Notes under the pieces: generated by a model | The model's input: only the letters and a program-made list of their open reading frames with translations | What the model was told of the DNA's origin: nothing | Databases searched by the model: none | Position numbers and translations under genes: made by a program | NCBI RefSeq assembly: GCF_964019385.1 | Contig: NC_088644.1 | Span: forward strand, 40,468,859 to 40,532,858 | Origin: Sycon ciliatum | Lineage: Eukaryota; Porifera; Calcarea; Leucosolenida; Sycettidae | Direction of reading: 5' to 3' | DNA: 64,000 nt | Shown here: one piece after another, positions 10,637-22,098 of the stretch | Numbering within the stretch: position 1 is the stretch's first letter | Layout: each line of letters starts with the position of its first letter

Positions 10637-13630
10637 TTGAACCTATTGACACAAGAGTCTTTGGATATTCTTTGTCTTACAGAAACGTGGCTAAATCCCA
10701 CCATTCCTGATAATGTTGTAACCATACCAGGTTATAAACTATACCGAAAGGACAGAAGCAGTACATCCCTACCATGGTCACAGCTTGGTGGGGGTGGCGT
10801 AGCAATCTATGTTAAGGACCACTTGAGCTGCGATTTTCACCCAGAATTTACGTACGGTAGCTGCGAAATGATGACTGTTGAGATCAAGCATCCAAGGCGA
10901 CCTGTCTTCGTATCTGTTTGGTATCGGCCCCCAAGACAACCTATAAGTTCTTTAATATCTACGCTCGATCAGCTCTCTGATCTGTTTGACCAACACAATA
11001 GCATAATTGTAGGCGACTTCAATGCCAAGAACCGAGCCTGGAAAGACACTGACACCACAGACTGCAATGGTAGGGCTCTGCAGTCGGCTTTCGTGAAGTT
11101 CGGTTTCAATGTGATGAATGAAGGGACTGGTACACGACCTAATCTTAGAAGCGGTCAAAATCCGTTGCTCGACATCATAGCAACCAACATACCAGACATG
11201 ATATACTCTACACACACACTTGAGCCCTTATCTGATCATTGTCCTGTCATTGCCTCGCTATCTCTCTGCACACCAACCCAGCGTCGAGAATGTCGACTAC
11301 GCAGAACAACGGATTTCGCCAGACTGCGCATACTAATAGAACAGGAACCGTTTCTTGAGCGCGTAATGGGGACTGAACTTGTGGATTCAGCTTGGAAAGC
11401 GTGGGAATCTCATTTTCAGAATCTAGTAGACAGATCTTCTATCTTGACCAGTCAACAGGAGCGTCGAAAGAAGAGCTGGTACACGCCAAATCTACACAAA
11501 CTGAAGCGAAGACAGAATGTACTGTACCGTGCCTACCTGCGGAACCCTCAGTGTATTGAGGCGAAAGCAGCTTATTGCTTATCGCGGAACTTTTACAGAA
11601 AGAAGCTTCGAGCGGCCAGACACGCTTTCCTTGACCGTGAGGCTGCTAGTATATCAAAGAATTGCAGTAAGGGCGGATATGTATGGTGGAAAAGGGCCAA
11701 GTAGTTTTGTAACATTGCTGGCAGCAAGTCGTCAGTCCCTGATCTTACAGATGGTGACGCCAGCGCCACCACGGAGCATGAAAAATGCGATCTTCTTGCT
11801 CAACATTTTGCAGCCCAGTGTTCAGTGCCACCGGCAGTGAATGGACAACCCTCTCAGGAGCCATCATTAAGTGCTTGCACCACTTTGTACAGGATTTCTA
11901 AATTTAGTCCTGGTCAAGTCCATTACGACCTAACACACCTATCCCCCCGAAAATCCACCTCAGCAAATCACATGATACCGATACTACGCTCAATGGCAGA
12001 TTTACTGTGTGAATCCCTCTCATTCCTGTTTAACTTAAGCTTATCTACTTCGTGCTTCCCCAATTCCTGGAAATCGGCCTCTGTTACCCCATTATATAAA
12101 GGCAAAGGAAGTGTCTCTTCACCAACAAATTATCGTCCTATTTCACTGCTGCATCCCATCAGTCGCCTGTTCGAATACCGGATAGCACTGAGTCTCAGCA
12201 GCTTCCTGCATCGCAACAAATTAATATCACCGTCCCAATTTGCATATGTTCCACAGCGATCAGCAACGGACCAACTGATCCTGCTTACTCACCAGATGGC
12301 TCGTATCTCGGACAAACACAACAGATATGATTGTGCATTTCTTGACTTCAGGAAAGCCTTCGATAAGGTTCATCATCCAACCCTGATTGAGAGGCTGAGT
12401 GCTTTTATGACTCGAAACTCAGTGAAATGGTTTGAATGCTACCTCAATCAGAGAACGATAGCTGTCAAGATTAAGGAGACGATCTCTCCCCAATATCTTT
12501 TGAATTGTGGTGTCCCTCAAGGCTCACATATTGCACCCCTGCTGTTTTTAACCTACATCAATACCCTTCCCGACACATTGACCCACAGCGCCCCTTATCT
12601 ATTTGCTGATGATGTTACACTGCTCAACACTCATAACATCGGTTTACCTGTTGGTGAGAATCTGGCCAATTTCCAGGTGGATTTAACAAGCTGCCAGCGC
12701 TGGGCTAGAGGGATTCACGGGGAGTTTTCTGCGGCCAAGACCACCATGTTCTCCAACTATGCTCCTCCACCCTCTTCGTCTGTCCAAATGGACAACGTAC
12801 CACTCAATGTTAAAAGTACCGTAATCCATCTAGGCGTAGAGATCAGCACTAATCTTAAATTCCAAGACCATTTCACTACTGTGTTCAAAAAGTTTCGCCA
12901 ACGTGTAAATTTGTTATGCTTTATGGGCCGTCATCTATCGCATGCACATATTGCCCTACTCTACAAGTCATATGTACGACCCACAGTAGAGTACGCTATC
13001 CCTGTCTGGTGCTTCAGACTTACTGCTAGCCAGCTAGAATCGCTTGACATTTTACAAGCAAAGATCTGCAGATGCCTGCTGCGGTCTGCGAAGATTGATT
13101 TTGATCGCTATGAATCGAAGAATAATTTAAATAGGCTGTGTAATTTAGAATCCCTTCACTTCCGACGCACTTACATTTCCATCACCGTTTTGTTCAAGTA
13201 TATCCATTGGCACCCAGATTATCTATCCCGCTTTGACATCAATATCTCTTCTAGCGCACGCCGACCAAACAAACTGATTTTCAATTCTCATGGCCGCATC
13301 TCTTCCTCTCTCTTTCTGCATAAAATCGGAAAGCTGTGGAACTGCCTTCCACCAAGGCTGACATCCCAAGATTCACTTTCTAAATTTCAGCAGCAATATC
13401 GCTTGCACGTGAAAAGTTTTAAATTTGATTGTAGTGGTATATCCCTGGACATTTAAATTAATTGTTTTATTTTGAACAACCCAGCCCTGTGTTTATTGCT
13501 CATTATGTAGCATATACTGTAACACGTGTAGTTTTCCTCACTGTTTATTTCTATTGCATGATTTGCATCAGGAGATCCCCTCGACAGGCCATCGCCTCTG
13601 GGAGATCCTTTAAATAAAGATTATTATTAG
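10637..13630 (+). mobile_element. APE-type (CR1/Jockey-like) LINE, 5'-truncated, one in-frame stop
   Basis: ORF2 covers most of the element. The endonuclease has lost its N-terminus but keeps LTETWL, GDFNAKNRAW and SDHCPVIASL. One TAG stop (11702-11704) interrupts the linker, and the same frame then runs to the stop at 13456. It carries reverse-transcriptase motifs NYRPISLL, FLDFRKAFDKVHH, GVPQGSHIAPLLF and the FADD catalytic box. A single C-to-T change (CAG to TAG) would explain the stop, so this copy is recently dead. The 3' end is AATAAAGATTATTATTAG. The 13-bp minisatellite lies on both sides, so the element landed inside that array. Confidence 0.9.
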
Positions 13631-13680
13631 ACTAGCACCCGGCACTAGCACCCGGCACTAGCACCCGGCACTAGCACTCT
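13631..13680. repeat. 13-bp minisatellite, right block
   Basis: Three units of ACTAGCACCCGGC plus a partial one, in the same phase of repeat as the left block at 10594. Confidence 0.92.
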
Positions 13681-14067
13681 ACCAGAGAGTTGAGCTCCCT
13701 GCTTTTTACTGCAGCCTCTGCTAGCTGTCAGTAGCTGATGATGACGATGGTGGTTGTCAATTCAGTGGTTTTCCGACCATATTGATTGGTGAATATCCAT
13801 TCAGTTTTCCATTCAGTTTTCTTTGGATTGCCCGTAAATTGGCGTAAAAGAGGCCCTTCTCCATGATGGTTGCTTTTATCATTGAGTCGCTAATCGAAAC
13901 AGGAGCTCCTTCCCAATAACAAGGTAGCGAAGAGTTTTAAAGGTATGCGAGGAAGAGGTCTATGTAAAATTATGTGTGCATGCCCTGGAAAGGATAGTCA
14001 CTCAGCTGGGAATTAAAAACAATAGTATTCCATACAGTACATGTATTTAGCTCCTCATTGATTTTTT

Positions 14068-14206
14068 ACCAGGCGTGGGCCATCCCCTGATTTCATTTTT
14101 TTTTTTTTTTTTTTTCGTTTGTGGTGGAGGCCGAATTTGATTGAGTAATTATACTAAAAATGTTTGGCACCTATGATCAGGGGATGGCCCACGCCTGGTA
14201 AAAAAA
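14068..14206. repeat. inverted repeat around a poly-T tract
   Basis: The left arm has ACCAGGCGTGGGCCATCCCC and the right arm (14174-14206) is its inverse. A second inverted match (GGCACCTATGATC near 14165, against 15071-15095) encloses the LINE fragment to the right. This is probably the remnant of a MITE broken by that LINE. Confidence 0.55.
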
Positions 14207-14373
14207 GTAAGTAATTTAAAAAAATAATAATAATAAGAGGTTCTGTGTTCCGGCTCTCCGCCTTCTCCGCGAACATAAGAGAACTAGAGGAGAACAAACA
14301 AACACAAGAAGCAAGAATGACACGAAAAGCAGAAATTATGAGAACATGGTATAAATGAGCACGGCCATCAACC

Positions 14374-15066
14374 TCAACAGGGGATAGCCGCCTCGGCAAC
14401 AACAAGAGCAGCTGAGTCCGCGGCAAAGACCGGTGCATAGAGCCGCCTAGCACCCCTCAGGCACATCACACTGGATCGGACCAAGGCAAAGCTGATTTGA
14501 CACCGGATCGAAGCCATCACGGCACTGTAGGCCTCTCCGGTCTTGTCGGCGATGAGGGACGCTATCCTCTTGTACAGAGAGGTGGCAGATTTCCCCATGC
14601 CTCCCGTAGTGGAGAACACGGCGGGAACAAAGCTGGAGTGTTCCACTTCTCGGATTCTCTGCTCATAGGCACGGCGCTTGGCTTTTTCGTGACGGGTGTA
14701 GCTAGCAGCAAGTGAGTTGAGGCGATTCGAGGACGCAAAAGGGTTAAACACCCGGACATCAATGTAGGTGCGCTCGAACCGCCCTCCCCAAATGCCACTA
14801 GCCACCACGTCAAGGCGGGCTTGGTCGTCGCCCACAGCAGTACGGTACCGGAGCTGCTCTCCAGTGAGTGGCTGCAAATGTGGCTCAATAGCCACCTGGT
14901 GGCCAACACGCTTCGCAAGGCGAGCTGTCACATCGCGTACCTCGTTGTGGCGGAGGGTTGGGAAACCGCCTAACGGGCAGGAGAGGGCATGGCTGACGGT
15001 GAACTGCTGTCCACAGGAACATGATGTTGGCAGTCGTACTGGGTGCCAGCCATACCGGAGGTGCAC
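14374..15066 (-). mobile_element. 3' fragment of an REL-type LINE
   Basis: An open minus-strand frame of about 230 codons contains only the C-terminal end of the protein: the CxC-x7-H-x4-C knuckle (CSCGQQFTVSHALSC), the RHNEVRD motif, LDVVASGIWG and YIDVRVFNP of the nuclease-like domain, then the conserved tail ending near CLRGARRLY. It resembles the tail of the element at 8322-10320 but belongs to a different subfamily. Reverse transcriptase is absent. Confidence 0.8.
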
Positions 15067-15756
15067 AGCATCCTGATTTCATAGGTGCCAAGCATTTTTG
15101 GTTTTTCATTTTTTTTTAAACTCCATACAGTGTGGATCGAGTGTCAAACATGATCAGCTATTGTTGCAGAGCAAGGAATACGACAGGCAAAGGCAGCTAC
15201 ACAAGCATGGAAAGAAATCGATGCGTGAGAAACAAAAGAACAAAAGAATGTACAATGTATTGTACGTGCAAGAACACCTCAGCACCCAGGCCATGGGCAT
15301 CATCAGTGTCAGTGACGAGCTGTATCACGCAAATGCATGTTGATAGGGCCCATTCATTATTTCTCCAAACTGAAAAGCAAGCCGTAGCAAGAATAGGAAT
15401 TCGGCCAGGTTTCCCCCAAAAAGCCGCGTGACTGAATTGGGAAAACATGAAAATCATACTGAGAAGAAGGACATACTTCAGGCTCTTGAGCAACATCTCG
15501 AAAGTTCTTCTCAGTAGTATTTTAAAAATATATCAGATTATTGCATTCTTGTCACCGAGGAAACTGAACATGAAAATCCAGGCCGTTTCGCTCCACTTGC
15601 AACAATACAATCATCTACTACAAGTAGCAGTAATTGTGTGGTTCGACAACTCAGACTGGAAGTGGAACAGGAACCCAGTTTTGGACTCTTTTTCGAATTT
15701 CAAATTTTGCGGGACTGCACCGTACGATAAAATCGCAAAAGTCACCAAACTTCTCC

Positions 15757-15820
15757 AATGATGCCAAGTCGGTCCTTGTTGTGAAGCCGGAGCATCTTCA
15801 GGAAGCAGAATCCCTGTTTA
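15757..15820 (+). mobile_element. REL-type LINE remnant, part 1 (before the insertions)
   Basis: The plus-strand frame reads NDAKSVLVVKPEHLQEAESL, matching NAAKTVLLVKPTLESEAQEL of the element at 8322. The frame stops at a TTA where a Harbinger-like element begins and resumes at 19101. Confidence 0.75.
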
Positions 15821-15855
15821 GGGCCGATTCCCACTACGGTACCGTGAGTGCCGTG

Positions 15856-16230
15856 TAGTGCTGACCCGAATTTGCTAGCAATTCTTCTAGCAAAATATCG
15901 AAGAATTTTGAAAGGGAATTTGCTGGCAAAATGGAGCAAAATATCGGTGTGTTGGCTGGGAATTGGGAGATATTAATAATATTTTACACATATACGGTGC
16001 ACATGACTCATTTCGGCACAATTTTACCAACACGTGACTCACTTTTTCTCATTTTTGCCAACACGTAACCCACTTTCGGTCAGTTTTCTCACACGTGACA
16101 CAAATTTTGGAGCAAAAAGGGAGCAAAATATCGAGTGGCCTAGCAAAATGAAAGCAAAATTTCGACGATGCACGAGCAAAATTATGCCGCAAAATATCGA
16201 GATTCAGCTGGCAAATTCGGGTCAGCACTA
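15856..16230. mobile_element. hAT-type MITE nested in the Harbinger-like copy
   Basis: The terminal inverted repeats are TAGTGCTGACCCGAATTTGC and its inverse. An exact 8-bp target duplication, GTGCCGTG, flanks it (15848-15855 and 16231-16238). The sister copy starting at 18217 shows the empty site. It is 375 bp with no coding sequence. Confidence 0.92.
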
Positions 16231-16409
16231 GTGCCGTGCCGACGATTTGGGTAGGTCACGTGTACCCCACGGTACGAGCTTGAAGCTGAGAGTGATTTAC
16301 ACCTGCGCACTGTCGTTCCGTGCATTCCGTCGGCAGGCCAGATCGCCATTTTTACCAATTTCTGACTTTGGTCTGGAGGGAAAATAGCGGGGGAGATGAT
16401 TGGAGAAAG

Positions 16410-16685
16410 TAGTAGTAGTAGTAGTAGTAGTAGTATTTATTATTTGACTAGGGGAGTCTCAACAGGCATGGCCTTGTTACAGGGAACCCTAGGTGAATCT
16501 TTGTGAGGTGAGCAAAAGTACCAGCAGATTGTGCCTGACGACAGTTTGGAGGAAGAGTGTTCCACCGACCTGCAGCCAGAAAAGAAACTGAGCGCAGTCC
16601 ATACCCAATATGTACAGTAGGTAATACTAAGGCAGCTGTGTATCCTGGCCACGAGTACGAGCATTTGTGTGCGGGCCAACTGAAC
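16410..16685 (-). mobile_element. 276-bp LINE 3' end with target duplication
   Basis: It begins with an (AGT)n tail and TTTGACTAGGGGAGTC, the 3' signature of the APE-type LINEs here. GAGAAAG flanks it on both sides (16403-16409 and 16686-16692), and the copy at 18780-18800 has the empty site. This is a severely 5'-truncated insertion. Confidence 0.88.
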
Positions 16686-17238
16686 GAGAAAGCTCAAAAA
16701 TCAACCAATCCAAAAGTCAAAAGCCAAGAAAACACTTCGCCGTACCACAAATACAAAAGAAAGAAAAAACTTCCTATCAGGAAGTAGTAAAATACCTACT
16801 ACACACTGTATTCGACCTCACGGAACACCACGGCATGCCATTTCCACCCCCCAGAGACCCTCGGCACCGGAATGTCCACGGCGCGGTACGGCATGACCCA
16901 CGGAATGAACTCGCGCCAAAACTGCCCCTCACGTGAGCAAATCACCATGGGTACTCATCACCATGGGTACTCACGGCACGGCACGGCACTCACGGTACCA
17001 CTACGGTACCGTGAGTGCCGTGCCGTGAGTACCCATGGTGATTTGCTCACGTGAGGGGCAGTTTTGGCGCGAGTTCATTCCGTGGCTCCTGCCGTACCGC
17101 GCCGTGGACATTCCGGTGCCGAGGGTCTCTGGGGGGTGGAAATGGCATGCCGTGGTATTCCGTGAGGTCGAATGCAGTGAGTAGTAGGTATTTTACTACT
17201 CCCTGAAAGGAAGTTTTTTCTTTCTTTTGTATTTGTGG

Positions 17239-17951
17239 CAGGGCCTGCTGGAGAGCCGGGTCAGCCGGGTCACGCGCCCGGCTGGGGAACTGCACGACCT
17301 GGCTGAACAGATAACACCGGGTCCAGTCTGACCCGGCTGAAAAATGTCTCAAACCGACAATGGATTCCTAAAATACCGGTATTTTACGACTCGCGGACCC
17401 CATCTGTTGCAAATCTAGCGCAACCGTACACACTACAGTCTACAAGCGACAGAAACTCGGCTACATTGTAGGGTCAACTGGGGTCAACTGGTTCGAGCGC
17501 GATCTGGCCAGCGGCGAGCAGGAAGTAAGCCATTCAAAGTCGATGGGGCGGGCAGTCAAAAGCGTAACTTTGGCACAGTTGCAAGTAAGTTTTCAGCCGA
17601 CTGGTGATTTGGACGATGGAGCCCACAGCGAAGAGAAAAAGAACTCACGCTTTCCAAGACTCTTGGAAGAAAGGTCGACCCTGGCTGGACTACGGCCATG
17701 CCAGTCTATCCATGTCATGCGCTTTGTGCAAGACGCATTTCTAAAGGAAGACGAGCAGCGGTGGATTACGTCGCGATGTTCTCTAAAATTTCCGATTTCC
17801 GGGTAATAAATTCGCCTTTCTGTTTTCCTGCGTTTTGAGCAGGCTTTTTGGTTGTTTTCTGCCGGATGATCTGACCCGGCTTGACCCGGCTGGCTTGCAT
17901 GCGCCAGGTACACTCTGACCGGGCTGTGTTGAATGTCTAGAGCAGGCCCTG
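17239..17951. mobile_element. hAT-like element nested in the reverse copy
   Basis: The ends are CAGGGCCTGCT and AGCAGGCCCTG, with TGTGG duplicated at 17234-17238 and 17952-17956. The empty site is seen in the sister copies. A plus-strand frame at 17617-17739 starts with ATG and includes FQDSWKKGRPWLDYG and MSCALC, which resemble the TTF-type zinc-finger start of ZNF862/KIAA1586-like hAT proteins; it stops after 40 codons. The CAGGG ends and this fragment favour hAT, although the duplication is 5 bp and not the usual 8. Confidence 0.7.
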
Positions 17952-18216
17952 TGTGGTACGAAGTTTTTTCTTGGCTTTTGGCTTTTCGATTGGTTGATTC
18001 TTGAGCTTTCTGCAGTCATCTCCCCCGCTATTTTCCCTCAGGACCAAAGTCAGAAATTGAAAAAAAAATGGTGATCCGGCCTGCCGACGGAATGCACGGA
18101 ATGACTGTGCGCAGGTGTAAATCACTCTCAGCTTCAAGCTCGTACCGTGGGGTACACGTGACCTACCCAAATCGACGGCACGGCACTCACGGTACCGTAG
18201 TGGGAATCGGCCCTTA

Positions 18217-19097
18217 GGGCCGATTCCCACTACGGTACCGTGAGTGCCGTGCCGTCGATTTGGGTAGGTCACGTGTACCCCACGGTACGAGCTTGAAGCT
18301 GAGAGTGATTTACACCTGCGCACAGTCATTAGAGAGGTTAAGTTTCACGTAAAAGTCTTACGTCCCTGAACTTTTACGTCAAAAAGTGAAAAAACTCACG
18401 TAAAATTTGACGTGTTTTACGTGAGTTGACTGTCCCGCACGTAAGTTCATGACGTGAGTTTTTGGAAGTTTCGCTTGGTTATCCCGACCGAATTTGTGTG
18501 AGTTTCCGGAATTTTATCGAAATTTATCGAGTTTGTTGGAAGATTTGATATTTGTGGGAACTAAACCCGAATCCTGCCAGGCAAAATTTCACGTCACGTC
18601 GCACGTGTAACTTAACCTCTAAAAATTACACGTAACGTGAGATTTGCACCGCGTTTTGAAAAAGGGCAAAAAACGTGTAACTTAACCTCTCTATTCCGTG
18701 CATTCCGTCGGCAGGCCGGATCACCATTTTTTTTAATCAATTTCTGACTTTGGTCCTGAGGGAAAATAGCGGGGGCCGGGGAGATGACTGGAGAAAGCTC
18801 AAGAATCAACCAATCGAAAAGCCAAAAGCCAAGAAAAAACTTCGTGCCACAAATACAAAAGAAAGAAAAAACTTCCTTTCAGGGAGTAGTAAAATACCTA
18901 CTACTCACTGCATTCGACCTCGCGGAATACCACGGCATGCCATTTCCACCCCCCAGAGGCCCTCGGCACCGGAATGTCCACGGCGCGGTACGGCAGGAGC
19001 CACGGAATGAACTCGCGCCAAAACTGCCCCTCACGTGAGCAAATCACCATGGGTACTCACGGCACGGCACTCACGGTACCGTAGTGGGAATCGGCCC
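18217..19097. mobile_element. complete Harbinger-like MITE (third copy)
   Basis: It has the same ends as 15821-18213 and shares the TTA at 18214-18216 with that neighbour. TTA follows it at 19098-19100. Without its nested insertion it is about 516 bp. It provides the empty-site reference for the insertions in the other two copies. Its interior holds a CAGGGAGTAGTA hairpin near 18880. Confidence 0.9.
18331..18692. mobile_element. MITE with ATT target duplication
   Basis: The ends are AGAGAGGTTAAG and CTTAACCTCTCT. ATT is duplicated at 18328-18330 and 18693-18695, and the empty site (CAGTCATTCCGTG) is present at 18095-18110 on the opposite strand. It is 362 bp and non-coding, with repeated CACGTAAAA words inside. 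Superfamily uncertain. Confidence 0.85.
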
Positions 19098-19100
19098 TTA

Positions 19101-20800
19101 CTGACACGGCAGTCCAGATTCGCACGGATGGCTGGCAGCATCTCGGTGCGGTACTTGGGTCTCCCGAATTCTGCAAGCAATATGTCACAGAGAACGTAGA
19201 GACATGGGCGCTAGAGGTCGGACGACTGGCTGACTTCGCCATCACTCAGCCACAAGCTGCTTTTATTCATGGCCTCCGCCACAAGTGGTCGTTTGTGGCC
19301 CGGACGGTCCCAGGCATCAGCGCACTGCTAGGGCCGCTGGAGCACTCCATCCGACAGCGGTTCATCCCTGCTCTAACCCGTTACCGGTCGCCCCACACCT
19401 GGTGACGAAGAGCGCGCCATACTGTCCCTCCCGTGTCGAGAAGGTGGTCTTGGCCTCATTGACCCGAAGTCTTTGACGGATCAATACAATATGTCTGTCG
19501 CTGTCACCAACATCCTCGTGAGCCGGATACTGGACCAAGACACCAACATGGACGAAGTGCCCACCACTATCCATCCATGCTGCCAAGCTAACTGTAGCAG
19601 CAGCAACCAGGAGAGCCGCTCGAGACCGAGCCAGTCAGCTCCTGGCCACTTGTGATGCGCCCACAAGCAAACCCTGGGGATGGCGGCCGGGAAAGGAGAC
19701 GGTCCAATTGGCTCACTTGCCGGCCCCCTGAGCAGTTCGGGTTTGTCCTCCACAAAGGCGCCTTCAGTGACGCATTTCTGTCTGCGATTCGGCTGGGTCC
19801 CTCTCCGCCTGCCATCATCCACTTGCGTGTGTGGCAAGGTGTTTAAGCGACCTGACAGCCGACCTACTGCGTGAAGTGGCAACGGATGTGAAGGTAGAAC
19901 CTCCTCTGCAGCCCTTGGAGGGTGAAAGGCTTCGGTATCGCTCTCAGCGGCCATCTTGGAAGATGGTGCTCGTCTTGGTATGGCAGCATCCGGTGTCTGG
20001 GGAAGTCGTTTTGAGCGCACGTTCTGTGATGTTCGGGGTTTTAACCCTCATGCGCACTCGAACACGTCCTCAACTCCCGCGTCCACCTATGCCAAACACG
20101 AACAGCAGAAGAGAAGGGCCTACGAAGAACGCGTCAGGGAGGTGGAGCATGCTTCCTTTCTCCCACTGGTATTCAGTGCATCTGGTGGGTGCCGGGCAAC
20201 CTACCTGCCGACCTACTGCGTGAAGTGGCAGCGGATGTGAAGGTAGAACCTCCTCTGCAGCGCTTGGAGGGTGAAAGGCTTCGGTATCGCTCTCAGCGGC
20301 CATCTTGGAAGATGGTGCTCGTCTTGATATGGCAGCATCCGGTGTCTGGGGAAGTCGTTTTGAGCGCACGTTCTGTGATGTTCGGGGTTTTAACCCTCAT
20401 GCGCGCTCGAACACGTCCTCAACTCCCGCGTCCACCTATGCCAAGCACGAACAGCAGAAGAGAAGGGCCTACGAAGAATGCGTCAGGGAGCCTGGGTGGA
20501 GCATGCTTCCTTTCTCCCACTGGTATTCAGTGCATCTGGTGGGTGCAGCAAGGTAGCCCACGCTTTCCTGAAGCGTCTTGGCCCGGCATAATTATGGTCT
20601 AGGAGAAGCGGCATGAACCCTTCTCCTCCGTCATGTCCTGGATCCGCTCCCTTGTCTCCTTTGCTTTGGTTAGATCATGCAACATGAGCCTCCGTGGTCA
20701 CCGTGCCGCAAGTTCTCCCTACCGCAGTCCGACGGTGTGGATGCTGCCAGTCCAGTTGTGCTGGCAGTCAACGACTGTCAGTTGCGTGACTGAGACTCTT
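19101..20800 (+). mobile_element. REL-type LINE remnant, part 2, with internal tandem duplication
   Basis: The interrupted LINE resumes here in several broken frames: the post-RT region (QPQAAFIHGLRHKWSF), the CVCG knuckle start near 19825, RLGMAASGVWGSRFE and the tail SLRGHRAA near 20690. Multiple frameshifts and stops show it is long dead. A 349-bp direct duplication (19861-20192 and 20210-20546) repeats the nuclease-like part. Downstream sequence to about 20960 shows nothing recognisable. Confidence 0.8.
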
Positions 20801-20964
20801 GCAAAGTAGCCGTGTCTAGCATTTATATTCCACACTTTTATTATCCGATGATTTTGTTTTGTTTGCTATGAATATGATTCCGTGATTTTCTGTTGGTTGC
20901 TTTTCTGCCGCTGTGCGAATAAAAAAATTGTACACTAAAAAAAGAAAGAAAAAAGTCACCAAAT

Positions 20965-21340
20965 TAGGGGTGAAACAATTATACCGAATATTCGAATACT
21001 CGTTTGGATTTTTCGAATATAATCGTACTCGGAATAAATCAGAGTACTCGCTCATACATGGTACATACATCTACGACAGAAGTCTGCAGTTTCAGAGCAG
21101 CAGTCAGCAGATATTGACGTGCAGACTGTGTGGTGAACATTTGTACACGAGTACATATCGAGTAGAGAGAGCCCAAATGACCCACCAACCAATACACCCG
21201 AGAAAAGAACTGCCAATTGGTTCAATCAGGGTTGTATCATGTGATTTTTAGGATATCAAGAATACTCGAATACTCGAATATTCGATCGGAGAAAATCAGA
21301 GTACTCGAACTCGGGATCTCAGTGCCAACTTTCACCCCTA
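20965..21340. mobile_element. hAT-type MITE with 8-bp duplication
   Basis: The ends are TAGGGGTGAAA and TTTCACCCCTA. CACCAAAT is duplicated exactly at 20957-20964 and 21341-21348. The interior is rich in the words GAATATTCGAATACTCG. It is 376 bp and non-coding. Confidence 0.93.
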
Positions 21341-21390
21341 CACCAAATACAACCTATGTAGCTACGTAGCTCTAGCTCTGTAGCTAGCTG

Positions 21391-21391
<1 letters not shown>

Positions 21392-21423
<32 letters not shown>
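21392..21423. repeat. (AAT)n microsatellite
   Basis: About ten AAT units. Confidence 0.95.
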
Positions 21424-21501
21424 TTACTTCGTTTGTCTCTTTCCCTCAAACCAGTTAATTTATTATGTATACTCTTGATTATACCAAGAGTACATGAAAA
21501 T

Positions 21502-21529
21502 CAGGGAGTAGTACAATACCTACTCCCTG
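21502..21529. repeat. CAGGGAGTAG hairpin
   Basis: CAGGGAGTAG is followed eight bases later by CTACTCCCTG, and the inverse match extends outward (TGAAAAT and ATGAAAAT region). Similar words occur near 17190, 18885, 23150, 29636, 30080 and 62881. Confidence 0.7.
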
Positions 21530-21989
21530 ATGAAAATACTACAGTGAAGAACAAGAAGACAACTCGTGGAGTATAATTATTTATCACTCTCTTATTATTG
21601 ACCCCCACAGAAACTTGTGATCTCTAAGCGGTCAAATATCAGCATAATTATATTGACCGCTTATATTGACCACTTATTATTGACCACTTAGCCCGAGAAC
21701 TTAGAACTTTTTCCTCAACTTTATAGAGAAAAATCAGAACTGAAAGAAGAAAAATCTGAAGCCAAATGCTGGGATTTGAACCCAAACTGTCAGATTCTCA
21801 GTCAAAGAACTTGGGGAACATACTACAAGAGACAACTGAAAACTTTGGTTTACACAGAAGTAATGTCCAATGTAAACGGCATATGTACATACTATTATAC
21901 TATTACAATAGTATTCCTTTCTTCCTATAGCAAAGCAAAAACAGTTTTAGGTATGCTATGTCGTGATAAATCTATTATTGCCCTCATAA

Positions 21990-22080
21990 TCGGTCAATAT
22001 ATGAAATATAGACCTCGTAAAAGACCTCGGGGGACCTCGGTCTTTTACTCGTTCTATATTTCATATATTGACTTTAATCG
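21990..22080. repeat. palindrome P1 with CCGAGG centre
   Basis: The arms GGTCAATATATGAAATATAG and inverse, then GTAAAAGACC and inverse, surround the centre CCTCGGGGGACCTCGG. Total length is about 90 bp. It is the leftmost of four palindromes in 2.4 kb that share this kind of centre. Confidence 0.8.
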
Positions 22081-22098
22081 TGCAATAAGTATATGTTA

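Larger units (their letters stand above)
15821..18213. mobile_element. two Harbinger-like MITEs fused head to head
   Basis: The outer ends are GGGCCGATTCCCACTACGGT and its inverse, flanked by TTA on the left (15818-15820) and TTA on the right (18214-18216). The interior is a large palindrome centred near 17001: copy 1 runs forward and copy 2 runs in reverse. The expected joint of right end, TTA and right end is missing, leaving only GGTACCACTACGGTACC. The 3-bp TTA target and the GGGCC ends fit the PIF/Harbinger superfamily. No transposase is present. Three later insertions lie inside and are listed separately. Confidence 0.85.
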
